Assembly (NCBI RefSeq): GCF_006864365.1 | Contig: NZ_QHLJ01000005.1 | Span: 110,452 to 174,451, forward strand | Source of the DNA: Campylobacter sp. MIT 99-7217 | Lineage (GTDB): Bacteria; Campylobacterota; Campylobacteria; Campylobacterales; Campylobacteraceae | Direction: 5' to 3' | DNA length: 64,000 nt | In this document: in pieces, positions 56,098 through 64,000 of the stretch | How the letters are laid out: every line of letters starts with the position of its first letter | Numbering within the stretch: the stretch's first letter is position 1 | Made by a program: the position numbers and the translations under genes | The notes under the pieces: generated by a model | Database searches by the model: none | Told to the model about the DNA's origin: nothing | The model's input: only the letters and a program-made list of their open reading frames with translations

Positions 56098-57387
56098 TTA
56101 AAAATTTTTCTCATAGTCTTTACTTAGTTTTAGTCCTAAAATACCCCATAAAAAGGACAAAACTCCACCACTAATGAGAGTAAAAGCTACGCCAAAGTGT
56201 AACAAGCTTGCTTCAAGCTGGGCGGAAAGTGCGTCTCCGCCTCTATAAACCACGGTATCTAAGAAATTTTTGACCTTGTATTTTTCCTCGCTACTCAAAG
56301 GCACAAAGAGCATTTCTCTAGCTGGCTTGACAAGGGCGTATTCGCCAACCCTTCGCACGCTCATAGCAATGATGATAGGAAGTAAGGCAGGGTGCGTAAA
56401 AGCTAGGATCACAAAGGCAAAGCTTAGTATAAAGCCAAGCGGACAAAGTAGCCATTTTAGGCTTAAATTTGCGATTTTGGCTGTGAAGAAAATTTGAATG
56501 ATAAAGCTTAAACTTTGCACGATAAAATCTATATTTGCAAAGGCAGCCGTCCTTAAAGCCCTTGAGTTTGGATCGCTTTTTGGAAAAAGCTCGCTGATGA
56601 TCCTAGCTTGCTCCATGTATAAAAAGGTGCTTACGCTTGTTAAAAGCAAGATAAAGCCCACAAAAACGAGTAAAAATTTAGACTTTATAATGATAGAAAA
56701 GCCTATAAACGCACTTTTTGAGCCTATGGGCGTGTTAAATCTTTGTATGAATTTTTGCTTTTCTTCTAAGAGTTTTAGGCTTTCTTTGAGCAAAAACGCC
56801 TTGAGTATGAGGACTAAAAAGAGCAAAAGAACGGATATGAGTATGAAATTTTGGGCGTCTAAATGGCTTGAAAGAAGCTTAACGCTAAAAGCTCCAAGTA
56901 TGCTTCCAAGGCTTGCTCCGGCTGTGATGATACCAAAAAGCCTTTTGCTTTGATCCTTGTTAAAAATATCAGCAAGCAAGCTCCAAGCACTAGAGATGAT
57001 GAAAAGATTAAAAACGCTTACCCAAACATAAAAAATCCTCGCAAGCCAAACAAAGCCCTGTGAATTCGTAGATATAAAAAATAAAGCCACATAAAAACAA
57101 AGCAAATTTGAGGCAAAAAAGATAAAAATGGCATTAAGATAAAATTTACGCTTCACAGCCCCACTTAAACGCATGGCTAATAAAGAGCCAAGAATAGTAG
57201 CTATAAAAGTGCCTAAAAAAAGCCATTTTAGCTCATCTTGTCCGCCCTCAAGTCCCAAAGCATCACGCAAAGGACGCAAGATCGCATAAGAGCTAAAAAG
57301 CATAAAGATAAAAAGCACGCTTAAGAGTAAAAGCCTTATTTCGCCTTGTTTTAGGCTAAAGATTTTGTTTATTGTTTGCAAGAACAT
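56098..57387 (-). CDS. NTP/NDP exchange transporter-like (TlcC/MFS) membrane protein
   Basis: 429 aa with about 12 membrane helices. The N-terminal LFSSYAILRPLRDALGLEGGQDELKWLF block and the SSAWSLLADIFNKDQSKRLFG segment are characteristic of the ATP/ADP translocase-like MFS branch found in many free-living bacteria. RRVGEYALVKPAREMLF and DTVVYRGGDALSAQLE are also typical. The substrate in free-living bacteria is unknown. AAAAAGG precedes the ATG. Confidence 0.8.
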   Translation of the reverse strand: MFLQTINKIFSLKQGEIRLLLLSVLFIFMLFSSYAILRPLRDALGLEGGQDELKWLFLGTFIATILGSLLAMRLSGAVKRKFYLNAIFIFFASNLLCFYVALFFISTNSQGFVWLARIFYVWVSVFNLFIISSAWSLLADIFNKDQSKRLFGIITAGASLGSILGAFSVKLLSSHLDAQNFILISVLLLFLVLILKAFLLKESLKLLEEKQKFIQRFNTPIGSKSAFIGFSIIIKSKFLLVFVGFILLLTSVSTFLYMEQARIISELFPKSDPNSRALRTAAFANIDFIVQSLSFIIQIFFTAKIANLSLKWLLCPLGFILSFAFVILAFTHPALLPIIIAMSVRRVGEYALVKPAREMLFVPLSSEEKYKVKNFLDTVVYRGGDALSAQLEASLLHFGVAFTLISGGVLSFLWGILGLKLSKDYEKNF

Positions 57388-57484
57388 TTTTTACCTTTTT
57401 GAGTGTATAAATTTAAATATTTATGAAATTATAAAAGCTGACACCTGGTGTTTGTAAGGGCTAAATTTGAAATTTAGCCTTAAA

Positions 57485-58405
57485 TCAACCCTCAAACCAG
57501 CCAAAGACACTTTTTCCTGTATCAAGTCCGGCTATCAAGCTTAGATCTTCCTTACTTAGCTCAAAGTCAAATATGCTGATATTTTCTATCATTCTTTGCT
57601 TTTTTGTAGTCTTTGGTATCACGCTAATGCCCCTTTGAGCTAGGTATTTAAGCCCTATTTGAGCTGGGGTTTTATTGTATTTTGAGCCAATTTTGCTTAA
57701 AACTTCATTTTTGAAAAAATTATTTTTGCCCTGAGCGAAAGGACTCCAAGCCTGAAGTTTGACCCCGTTTTGCTCCAAAAAGCTTTGATAATCAGCTCTT
57801 TGAAAGAAAACATGGGTTTCAAGCTGATTAAGCACAGGCTTTATGCGGATTTTTTTCATAAAATCACTAAATCTTTCACGGCTAAAATTTGAAATACCAA
57901 GACTTTTTACAAGCTTTTGATCATGAGCTTCCTCAAAAGCCTTCCACATAGCCTCAGCATCAGCACTTTGCCAATGTATCAAAAGTAAATCAATATAATT
58001 AAGATCAAGCCTTTTTAAGCTTTGCTCAATGGCTCTTTTAGTGTCCTCATAATTTTTTGGAGTGATCTTTGTGGTGATGAAAAAATCCTCCCTCTTAAGC
58101 CCGCCTTTTATGGTAGCTTTAACCCCAGCTCCTACCTCACTTTCATTTTGATAATACTGAGCCGTGTCAATGAGGCGGTAACCCACACTAATAGCTTCTT
58201 CAACGCTTTTTTGAGCATCAGAGCCTGAAATTTGAAAAGTGCCAAAGCCAAGTAGGGGCATTTCAAGCCCATTGTGTAATTTAAGTTTTGGCATTTGAGC
58301 CTCCTTAGTCTCATTTGCAAACAAATTTAAGCTATTAAGGCTTAAAAATGATGAGGCTAAAACAAATTTGGCCCCTCTTTTTAAAAATTCTCTTCTTTCT
58401 TGCAT
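57485..58405 (-). CDS. Tat-leader aldo/keto reductase (copy A, intact)
   Basis: 306 aa. Residues 3-9 (ERREFLK) with the hydrophobic run 12-30 form a Tat-like signal. The AKR barrel follows with the full tetrad D80, Y85 (LIDTAQYYQNE), K113 (TTKITP) and H144 (LLIHWQS), closest to the 2,5-diketogluconate reductase/prostaglandin F synthase type. AAGGAGG (58300-58306) lies 5 bp before an in-frame ATG at 58294 (M38), the standard start of cytosolic homologs (MPKLKLHNGLEMP), so two products are likely. Second gene of an SDR-AKR pair; a partial copy lies at 63445-63834. Confidence 0.88.
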   Translation of the reverse strand: MQERREFLKRGAKFVLASSFLSLNSLNLFANETKEAQMPKLKLHNGLEMPLLGFGTFQISGSDAQKSVEEAISVGYRLIDTAQYYQNESEVGAGVKATIKGGLKREDFFITTKITPKNYEDTKRAIEQSLKRLDLNYIDLLLIHWQSADAEAMWKAFEEAHDQKLVKSLGISNFSRERFSDFMKKIRIKPVLNQLETHVFFQRADYQSFLEQNGVKLQAWSPFAQGKNNFFKNEVLSKIGSKYNKTPAQIGLKYLAQRGISVIPKTTKKQRMIENISIFDFELSKEDLSLIAGLDTGKSVFGWFEG

Positions 58406-58570
58406 TTTTACTCCTTTTAAAAAATAAAAAAATTATAAAATCTTAGTTTAAATAAGTTTTAAAAGGTTAAATTTAAGGCTTGTTTATACCTAGGCTTTGT
58501 CTTAAATTTGAACCCTCAAGGCAAAGTTTTATCACTAAATGAGCTATGCTTTTTCTAGAAATATAAGCGC
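58033..58570. repeat. direct repeat, copy A (AKR 5' part and SDR 3' part)
   Basis: Nearly identical to 63462-64000 (offset 5429-5430). The match begins abruptly at CTCTTTTAGT and covers the first about 125 codons of AKR, the AKR-SDR gap and the SDR 3' end. It continues in copy B to the window edge, so its full length is not known. Confidence 0.85.
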
Positions 58571-59183
58571 TTTCGTTTTTAAAAGCCTCGCCCTTTTGTG
58601 TAAGCTCATAATCAATCTCATTAGCCCAGCTAAACCACTGAGCCCTAATTATGGTATAATCCAAATCACTTGCCTCAATAAGCCTTACAGCAGCTCTGTG
58701 AGGGGGATTATAACTTGCTATTTTATTAAATTCTTTTTGAGAAATTTCTCCCTCATAAACCCCAAAAGAGCTTATCCAAACAAGCCTTTTAAGCCCTACT
58801 TCGCTCATAGCCTCTATGATAGTTTTAGCCATAGTTTCTAAATCTCCAGCTAAATTTGCATACACTGCGTCAACTCCTTGCATAGCCCTTTTTAAGGCCT
58901 CTTTATCTGTGGCATCGCCCTCAACTAGCTCAACCCTGCTAGGATTTGCATTTTTAAGGCCTTGCAAACGACTTGCCTTTCTTAAAAAAAGCCTTAAATT
59001 TACACTTGTCCCGCTTAAAAAACCAGCTGTAACTTCCTTTGCTACGCTACCATTTGCCCCTATGATTAAGATCTTCATTTTTTTATCCTTGTTTAAAATG
59101 TCCTTAAAATCAGCCTCACTCCAAGAAGCGCCCAAGAGATTAAGCCCAAAAAATACCCCAAGTAAGGATATGAGTTTTTTCAT
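58473..59183 (-). CDS. NAD(P)-binding SDR/NmrA-like protein with leader peptide
   Basis: 236 aa. The Rossmann motif IIGANGSVAKEV begins at about 39, with VWISSFGVYEGEI and HRAAVRLIEASDLDYTIIRAQW as the atypical-SDR core (YhfK/NmrA-like). The first 18 residues form a Sec-like signal. AAGGAT (59085-59090) precedes an in-frame ATG at 59078 (M36), where cytosolic relatives start. Both starts have an SD. First gene of the SDR-AKR operon; a second copy runs off the right edge. Confidence 0.8.
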   Translation of the reverse strand: MKKLISLLGVFFGLNLLGASWSEADFKDILNKDKKMKILIIGANGSVAKEVTAGFLSGTSVNLRLFLRKASRLQGLKNANPSRVELVEGDATDKEALKRAMQGVDAVYANLAGDLETMAKTIIEAMSEVGLKRLVWISSFGVYEGEISQKEFNKIASYNPPHRAAVRLIEASDLDYTIIRAQWFSWANEIDYELTQKGEAFKNESAYISRKSIAHLVIKLCLEGSNLRQSLGINKP

Positions 59184-59284
59184 TTTTTCTCCTTTGTGGC
59201 TAAAAGCCTTTTTGAAATTATAAAAAATAAGAGTGGCTCTAAGTCAAGCACAAGGGCAAAAAATTTAAAAATAATGCTTATTTT

Positions 59285-61063
59285 TTATTGCAAAAGCCTT
59301 TTGGCAAAAAAGTCTTCTAAAAGCTTATGAATTTTAGAATTTCGCTCTTCAATTTCTTTTCTAGACCAATTTTTTAAGCTTTTATCTTCTCCTATTTTTT
59401 AAGTTCTAAGAACTTAGATTCTAAATATTTTTCCTTTTTATTTAAGAAATAATCATTGCCACAATGTATATTTATTTTCTTTTCTAATAAGCTCTTATTG
59501 CCTATGTGTTCTAAAAACTTTCCTGCATCATCCTTTCTTACTTGATAATTACCCTCTTGCCATTTTTTTGGCAGGATATGTTCTATTTCACCCTTAATTA
59601 CTGAGCAATTTTTACCCTTATAATTCCACTCCCACTCTTGATTTTTATCATAAATTAGCGTGTATATAGCAAGGATATAGCGGATATGCTTAGGTAGAGC
59701 CTTTATGCAAAAATTAGTAAAACGATCAGGCTCTGGCATGCTTAAATCAGGTATATTCATACCCTTTTCAAATATTTTTTCCTTGCCCTCTAATATATTA
59801 ATATTTGCTCTCATAAAGCCCCAAAATAGCCCAGAGCTTCCGCCCTTACCATAGATTAAGCCAATAGCACAGTAGCACACCACTTGTGGTAATATAAAAT
59901 CAAATATATTTTCACTTTGCTGCTTACTTGGTTCATGTTTAAAATATGCAGTGCTTACTACCATTTGCCAAAGTCTATTTTGATAAATATTTAAGATGTC
60001 AAAATATTTTTGTGCTTCATTTGACATATATTCTTTAGGATTGCACCAAAACTCTGCTAATTTTTTTATAAGCTCAAAGGTCTCCTTTTTATTTAAAAGC
60101 TCATCATTTGCACCAAAAAATACCTTTTTCTTTTTAGTATTTGCCTTATCTTTTTTGGTGAAAAAATCTAGTGTGCTAGGAATTACTGTATCTACTTCAT
60201 TATGCTGTGCTCTTATGATATGCTCTAGTTGTGTAAATAAAAAACTTATATTTTCTTTATTTAGATAGCTTGAGTTGGCTATTTTAGATTCTAAGCTTTT
60301 CCATTCTCTAGCAAAGTTTAATCTATCCTCACTATTTAACTTAGCATAAATTATACCCTTAAAAATATCTGCTGTATCAAGAGAAACTCCACGATTATTA
60401 AGAGTATTAAAGATTCTTAAAGCATTATCTTGCCCATCGCATTCAATAGGTAAAATAATGCAATTTTTAAGTAAGCACAAACAAAAACCATACCAATTAT
60501 CAGGTTTATCTTGAGCTAATTCATCCACTTTTTTCACAAAATACAAATAATTTTTTTCATAATTTGACTTTGACTTTTTAATAGTATTATCAATATCTTC
60601 TTTATCAAAATCATATTTATCACTTAAGATATCGTTAAGCAAGGTATTATCAGAATCTATTGCTACCTCGCTTGTTAAATGTGCTTTAGAATAATCTACC
60701 GAACCATCAAGTGGATCAGTATCCCATAAACAAGAAGCAAGGGAATCAAGTAATTTTTGTATTCTTAAATTATTACTTTGATTTAATGCCTTTCTATACA
60801 AGACACGGATTAAAAGACTGAGAGTTGTAGTTCTTTGCTGACCGTCTATTATGTTTTGTCTGCCATTTTCCTTATCGCAGAGCCTAAGAAATACTCTTCC
60901 TCGCTATCCTCTTGTTTATTATCAAAAAATTATACACATCATCAAAAAGTTGCTCACACTCATCCTCTCCCCACACATAGGCTCTTTGATACATTGGTAT
61001 AACGAATTTATTTTTAGATAAATAATCCAACACGTTTTTACGCTCTGTTTTCATTTCTGCCAT
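59285..61063 (-). pseudogene. DUF262/DUF1524 (GmrSD-like, HNH) gene broken by three frameshifts
   Basis: ATG at 61063 follows AAGGAG. The N-terminus (KFVIPMYQRAYVWGEDECEQLFDDVY) is a DUF262 start. The frame shifts at a T6 run near 60930, again near 60885, then IIDGQQRTTTLSLLIR restores the DUF262 catalytic motif. The long open part 59392-60801 holds FNTLNNRGVSLDTADIFKG and a DUF1524 HNH-type motif GEIEHILPKKW. A further shift at an A6 run near 59395 separates the true tail KSLKNWSRKEIEERNSKIH, ending at TAA 59285-59287. About 590 aa if repaired. Such proteins are modification-dependent nucleases or anti-phage factors. Decay or assembly error remain open. Confidence 0.75.
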
Positions 61064-61401
61064 TTTAAACTCCTTAAAATAATTTTATAGAATATTATAG
61101 CTTATAAAAAATCAAAATTATATTAAAATTAAGCTTATTTTAAAGGCTTGCTTTGTGCTTAGGCTTTGTTTAAATTTGAGTTTTACAATGAGCTTTTAGT
61201 GGTAGGCGATCGTGCAAAAACCTCATTTTTATCCTTAAGTCATCGCAAAGGGGTAAGATTAAGGAAAAATAAAGTAAATAGAGTTTTTCATCTTTTATTT
61301 TTTAGAGACATTTTAAAAGAATATCTCAAAAATAAATTGAAAAAATATAAATTTAATTTTTTTAGTGATATTATAATTATGCAATTTTAAAAGGAGTGGC
61401 T
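61064..61401. other. divergent intergenic region with an SDR 3'-end remnant
   Basis: No convincing gene. Bases about 61140-61182 resemble the last 13 codons of the SDR gene, including its stop, and are annotated separately. TTATAAT near 61375 is a possible -10 for the ATPase gene. A 74-codon frame at 61166-61390 lacks an SD and family resemblance. Confidence 0.5.
61140..61182 (-). repeat. remnant C of the SDR gene 3' end
   Basis: AAAGGCTTG followed by TTAGGCTTTGT and TTAAATTTGA parallels 58473-58513 with a few substitutions and one-base gaps. It sits directly upstream (minus strand) of the DUF262 gene, the position AKR occupies in copy A. Confidence 0.5.
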
Positions 61402-63336
61402 ATGGAAAATTTAGAGAATGAGAATTTAAAAACTAAGATAGAAAGGGTTGTGGAGCTTTTGAGTGCTGAAAGGGGTATATGTGTAGCTATAAAGGGAAGT
61501 TGGGGTGTTGGTAAAAGCTATGTATGGCATGAAAGAATAGCTAAGGAATTGAAAGAAGATATTTTATTAAAAGATAAAGAAAACGATAAGTCAAGTTTAA
61601 AATGTCTAATAAAAATATCTTTTTGTCTAAAAAAATTAGTTTTTTGCCCACTAATAAAAATCTTTCTTATGCTTCGTAATATCGTTTGCGAGTTTTGCGA
61701 GTTTTGCGAATTTCGTAAGGATAATAAGAAAGAAATTATCACTTCTTATGAGGATAATAAAAAAGAAATCGTTACCATTTCTCTTTTTGGTAAAGAGCAT
61801 TATCAGCAAATTTTAGATGAAATCGTGCTTAAACTTTATGGAAGAAAAAATAAAATCTTAAAAAGTTTTAAGGGGATATCAGTAGGAGGCCTTCCATTAG
61901 GCTTGCTTTTGTCTTCGTTTGAAAAAGAAGAATTTAAAAATATTATTATATGCTTTGATGATATAGAAAGAAAGTCAAATAAATTAAGAATGAAAGAATT
62001 ATTAGGCCTTGTAGCAGAGCTTAAGGAAAGAAAAGAATGTAGCGTGGTTTTAATATTTAATGAAGATGAGCTAGTTCCTGAAAAACAAGACGATAATAAA
62101 CAAGATAATAAAAAAGAAAGAGGGACAGATCGGTACAACTTTGGAAGCTATAAGGAAAAATATGTAGATCAAGATGGTAAGAAGGAAAAAGAGAATCAAG
62201 AATCAGATAATCTTATAGAAAAAGAAAAAAGGATAGATTTGGAGGATTTTAAGGCCCATAAGGAAAAAAGTATAGATTATGAAATAAGCATAGAGGATAA
62301 TGAAGAGGTTCAAAAGCTGATCATAGAAGAAAGTAAATTAGAGCCAAAGGCACAAAATATATTATGTAAATTGTTGCCATTTGATGAAAATTTAAGAGCC
62401 TTAAAAAATATGATTGATACAGTGGCTTATTTTAATGAAAAATGTGAGCTTAAGGAGTATTTAGAAGATGATAAATTTAACTCGGTAACAAGGGCACTTT
62501 ATGAGGCAATTAGTAAAGATTGTAAGAGTTTTAAGGATAAAAATTATAATAGCAAGACAAATGAAAATAAATTTGGATATGTTCTAGGAAAATATAGCAA
62601 AAATAATGTTTTAGATGAAAATAATATAAAAAATATTAGGGCTGAATTTCAAAAGCATGATTTATATACTAAGGCTGAGGAATTTAGAACAAATTGTGTA
62701 AAACTTTTTTATGAAACCAATTTGAATGAAGAAGAAAAGCAAGAATTAATTAATAAAAATATAAAACTTTTGCAAAAATTACAAAAAGAAAAAAGTCTTA
62801 ATTTAATCAAGGGTTATTATAGCGATGAGCTTATTTTAAGTTTTCTTAATCAACATCAAAATAATAAATTTGAGCAAGAATTACGAGAGGAAATAATGCG
62901 AAATTTTATATTACAAGAAAAGCCTTTAGATGAAAAATGTTTGCTATACAAGCTTTTGACAAAGGATGGGGATAAAGATTTGGTTGGGCAATTTAAAGAA
63001 ATCCAAGAAAAAGAAAGTAAAAAGAAACATAAAGAAAAAGAAGAGTCTAAAAAAGAAAGTCTTAATGAATATCTTATTAAAAATAAGGTGCTTAATACAC
63101 AAGACATTTTAAAAAATATTGATAAGCTTAAAAAATACAGCAAAGAAGATTTTATGGAAGAATTTGAAAAAAAGGGTTATTTTTATAAACTGGTTAATGA
63201 CTTTATTGGTGAGAATTTGAACGATCTTTCACATTTTGATAATTCTTTGATATATACTCTTAGTAATGTGAATAGCTCAAAAATAAAGGAAAGTAATATG
63301 TATCAAGCTTTATTAGAAATAGAAAAATCTAATTAA
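61402..63336 (+). CDS. KAP-type P-loop NTPase, candidate anti-phage protein
   Basis: 644 aa from the ATG at 61402 (AAGGAG 5 bp upstream; a GTG at 61396 overlaps the SD). Walker A is GSWGVGKS (32-39) and Walker B IIICFDDIER (181-190), with VVLIFNEDEL as next strand. A hydrophobic insert (about 67-95) lies between Walker A and B, the position of membrane helices in KAP NTPases. A highly charged linker (225-290) and a helical, Lys/Glu-rich C-terminal half follow. KAP proteins such as PifA exclude phages. A 9-bp repeat encodes CEF three times (96-104). The gene is intact, unlike its divergent neighbour. Confidence 0.75.
   Translation: MENLENENLKTKIERVVELLSAERGICVAIKGSWGVGKSYVWHERIAKELKEDILLKDKENDKSSLKCLIKISFCLKKLVFCPLIKIFLMLRNIVCEFCEFCEFRKDNKKEIITSYEDNKKEIVTISLFGKEHYQQILDEIVLKLYGRKNKILKSFKGISVGGLPLGLLLSSFEKEEFKNIIICFDDIERKSNKLRMKELLGLVAELKERKECSVVLIFNEDELVPEKQDDNKQDNKKERGTDRYNFGSYKEKYVDQDGKKEKENQESDNLIEKEKRIDLEDFKAHKEKSIDYEISIEDNEEVQKLIIEESKLEPKAQNILCKLLPFDENLRALKNMIDTVAYFNEKCELKEYLEDDKFNSVTRALYEAISKDCKSFKDKNYNSKTNENKFGYVLGKYSKNNVLDENNIKNIRAEFQKHDLYTKAEEFRTNCVKLFYETNLNEEEKQELINKNIKLLQKLQKEKSLNLIKGYYSDELILSFLNQHQNNKFEQELREEIMRNFILQEKPLDEKCLLYKLLTKDGDKDLVGQFKEIQEKESKKKHKEKEESKKESLNEYLIKNKVLNTQDILKNIDKLKKYSKEDFMEEFEKKGYFYKLVNDFIGENLNDLSHFDNSLIYTLSNVNSSKIKESNMYQALLEIEKSN
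61687..61713 (+). repeat. in-frame 9-bp tandem repeat inside the KAP ATPase gene
   Basis: TGCGAGTTT, TGCGAGTTT, TGCGAATTT encode CEF-CEF-CEF. A related near-repeat follows (DNKKEI twice at about 107-124). Unit-number changes would keep the frame. Confidence 0.7.
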
Positions 63337-63444
63337 GAATTTATTAGAGCTAATTTTTCCATATTAGGCTTTAAGAGTTTGAATGAATTTTTAAACCTAG
63401 ATAAGGCTTTTTGAGTATAATTTTAAGATAAATAAAGGATAAAC

Positions 63445-63834
63445 TTATGAATAACTACAAACTCTTTTAGTATCTTCGTAATTTTTTGGAGTGATCTTTG
63501 TGGTGATGAAAAAATCCTCCCTCTTAAGCCCGCCTTTTATGGTAGCTTTAACCCCAGCTCCTACCTCACTTTCATTTTGATAATACTGAGCCGTGTCAAT
63601 GAGGCGGTAACCCACACTAATAGCTTCTTCAACGCTTTTTTGAGCATCAGAGCCTGAAATTTGAAAAGTGCCAAAGCCAAGTAGGGGCATTTGAAGCCCA
63701 TTATAGAATTTAAGTTTTGGCATTTGAGCCTCCTTAATGTTATTTGCAAATAAATTTAAGCTATTAAGACTTAAAAATGATGAGGCTAGTGCAAATTTAG
63801 CCCCTTTTTTTAAAAATTCCCTTCTTTTTTGCAT
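63445..63834 (-). pseudogene. truncated Tat-leader aldo/keto reductase (copy B)
   Basis: 129-codon frame. Residues 1-124 match AKR copy A with few changes (ERREFLKR becomes KRREFLKK; NETKEAQM becomes NIKEAQM), keeping the Tat signal, the internal SD plus ATG, D, Y and K of the tetrad. After NYEDTKR the match stops at the repeat junction (63462) and the frame ends VCSYS. The H of the tetrad and most of the barrel are missing, so it should be inactive. Confidence 0.85.
63447..63470 (+). pseudogene. 5' stub of an unidentified gene cut by the repeat junction
   Basis: ATG after AAAGGATAAACTT, and TATAAT about 25 bp further upstream, then only seven codons (MNNYKLF) before a TAG created at the junction with AKR copy B. 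The translation signals look genuine, so a gene probably lost everything but its start. Confidence 0.4.
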
Positions 63835-64000
63835 TTTTTCTCCTTTTAAAAAAATAAAAAAATTATAAAATTTTAGTTTAAATGAGCTTTAAAAGGTTAA
63901 ATTTAAGTCTTGTTTATACCTAGGCTTTGTCTTAAATTTGAACCCTCAAGGCAAAGTTTTATCACTAAATGAGCTATGCTTTTTCTAGAAATATAAGCGC
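63462..64000. repeat. direct repeat, copy B (runs off the window)
   Basis: Partner of 58033-58570 in the same orientation. One base of length difference in the AKR-SDR gap; scattered substitutions show the duplication is not brand new. Confidence 0.85.
63903..64000 (-). CDS. SDR/NmrA-like protein, C-terminal part (copy B, cut by window edge)
   Basis: Last 32 codons of a second copy of the 58473-59183 gene, ending GINKT instead of GINKP. Transcribed toward the truncated AKR copy B, repeating the SDR-AKR order. Whether the full gene is intact lies outside the window. Confidence 0.75.
   Translation of the reverse strand, partial: AYISRKSIAHLVIKLCLEGSNLRQSLGINKT

Noticed and set aside
61166..61390. 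74-codon ORF between the DUF262 and KAP genes
   Set aside because: No SD, no recognisable family, and it overlaps the SDR remnant; it looks like chance coding.
1..64000. Search for poly-G/C phase-variable tracts, CRISPR repeats, tRNAs and insertion sequences
   Set aside because: None was found by reading; no G or C run long enough for slipped-strand switching, no regularly spaced repeats, no transposase.

Overview
The window is low-GC, densely coded DNA from a Campylobacter (Campylobacterota). Protein similarity and gene order point to a relative of the C. jejuni group. The blocks msrA-ppa-adk-aspS / nadK-recN-cbrR-tatD-transglycosylase-rlpA-kdsC-lptC-lptA-engB-mrdA, hypF, pdxA-pdxJ, uvrC-guaA-purD-lptD-pnp and the PorA-type porins are all familiar from that group. 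Species cannot be fixed from the window. LAYOUT. 1-4330: an exported redox/detoxification cluster with two aldo/keto reductases (one cut by the left edge), a DUF6282 amidohydrolase-like protein, an ABM-fold monooxygenase, a ClbS/DfsB-like protein and a carboxymuconolactone decarboxylase-like protein; several carry Tat or Sec leaders. 4740-7069: two related small outer-membrane barrels flank a CapA-type metallophosphatase. 7156-10503 (minus): msrA, ppa, adk, aspS. 10585-21354 (plus): a long overlapping array for NAD kinase, DNA repair, a response regulator with a degenerate GGDEF domain, peptidoglycan and LPS-export functions. 21351-23768: an unknown protein, an MFS exporter and a low-molecular-weight tyrosine phosphatase. 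24103-27940: a complete acetoacetate/short-chain fatty acid operon (atoB-atoD-atoA-atoE) with its own terminator. 28032-35856: a YgjP-like metalloprotease, a protein whose end resembles HypF, hypF, the vitamin B6 genes pdxA/pdxJ, a Ppx/GppA-like phosphatase and a YqeY protein. 35888-42511: a chemoreceptor, small membrane or secreted ORFs, uvrC, a DciA/DUF721-like gene, a tiny lipoprotein, guaA and a decayed cytidine-deaminase-like gene. 42522-50930: a methyltransferase, an unknown coiled-coil protein, a rod-shaped non-coding RNA (probable 6S RNA), purD, an RDD protein, lptD and pnp. 51447-55777: three tandem PorA-type porins with copied promoters and leaders. 56098-64000: an accessory zone with a nucleotide-transporter-like protein and an SDR-AKR operon, followed by a divergent DUF262/HNH (GmrSD-like) gene broken by three frameshifts and a KAP-type P-loop ATPase, and then a second, truncated copy of the same SDR-AKR operon. 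MAIN POINTS. (1) The accessory module sits between direct repeats of an SDR-AKR operon, with a third remnant inside it, which looks like a recombination or insertion hotspot carrying candidate anti-phage genes. (2) Four different genes have an export leader fused in frame just upstream of a second Shine-Dalgarno plus ATG, suggesting dual cytosolic/exported products. (3) A probable 6S RNA lies directly upstream of purD. (4) Two or three transcripts look leaderless. (5) The porin gene is a tandem triplet with copied regulatory and leader blocks. No tRNA, rRNA, CRISPR array, insertion sequence or long poly-G phase-variable tract was seen.
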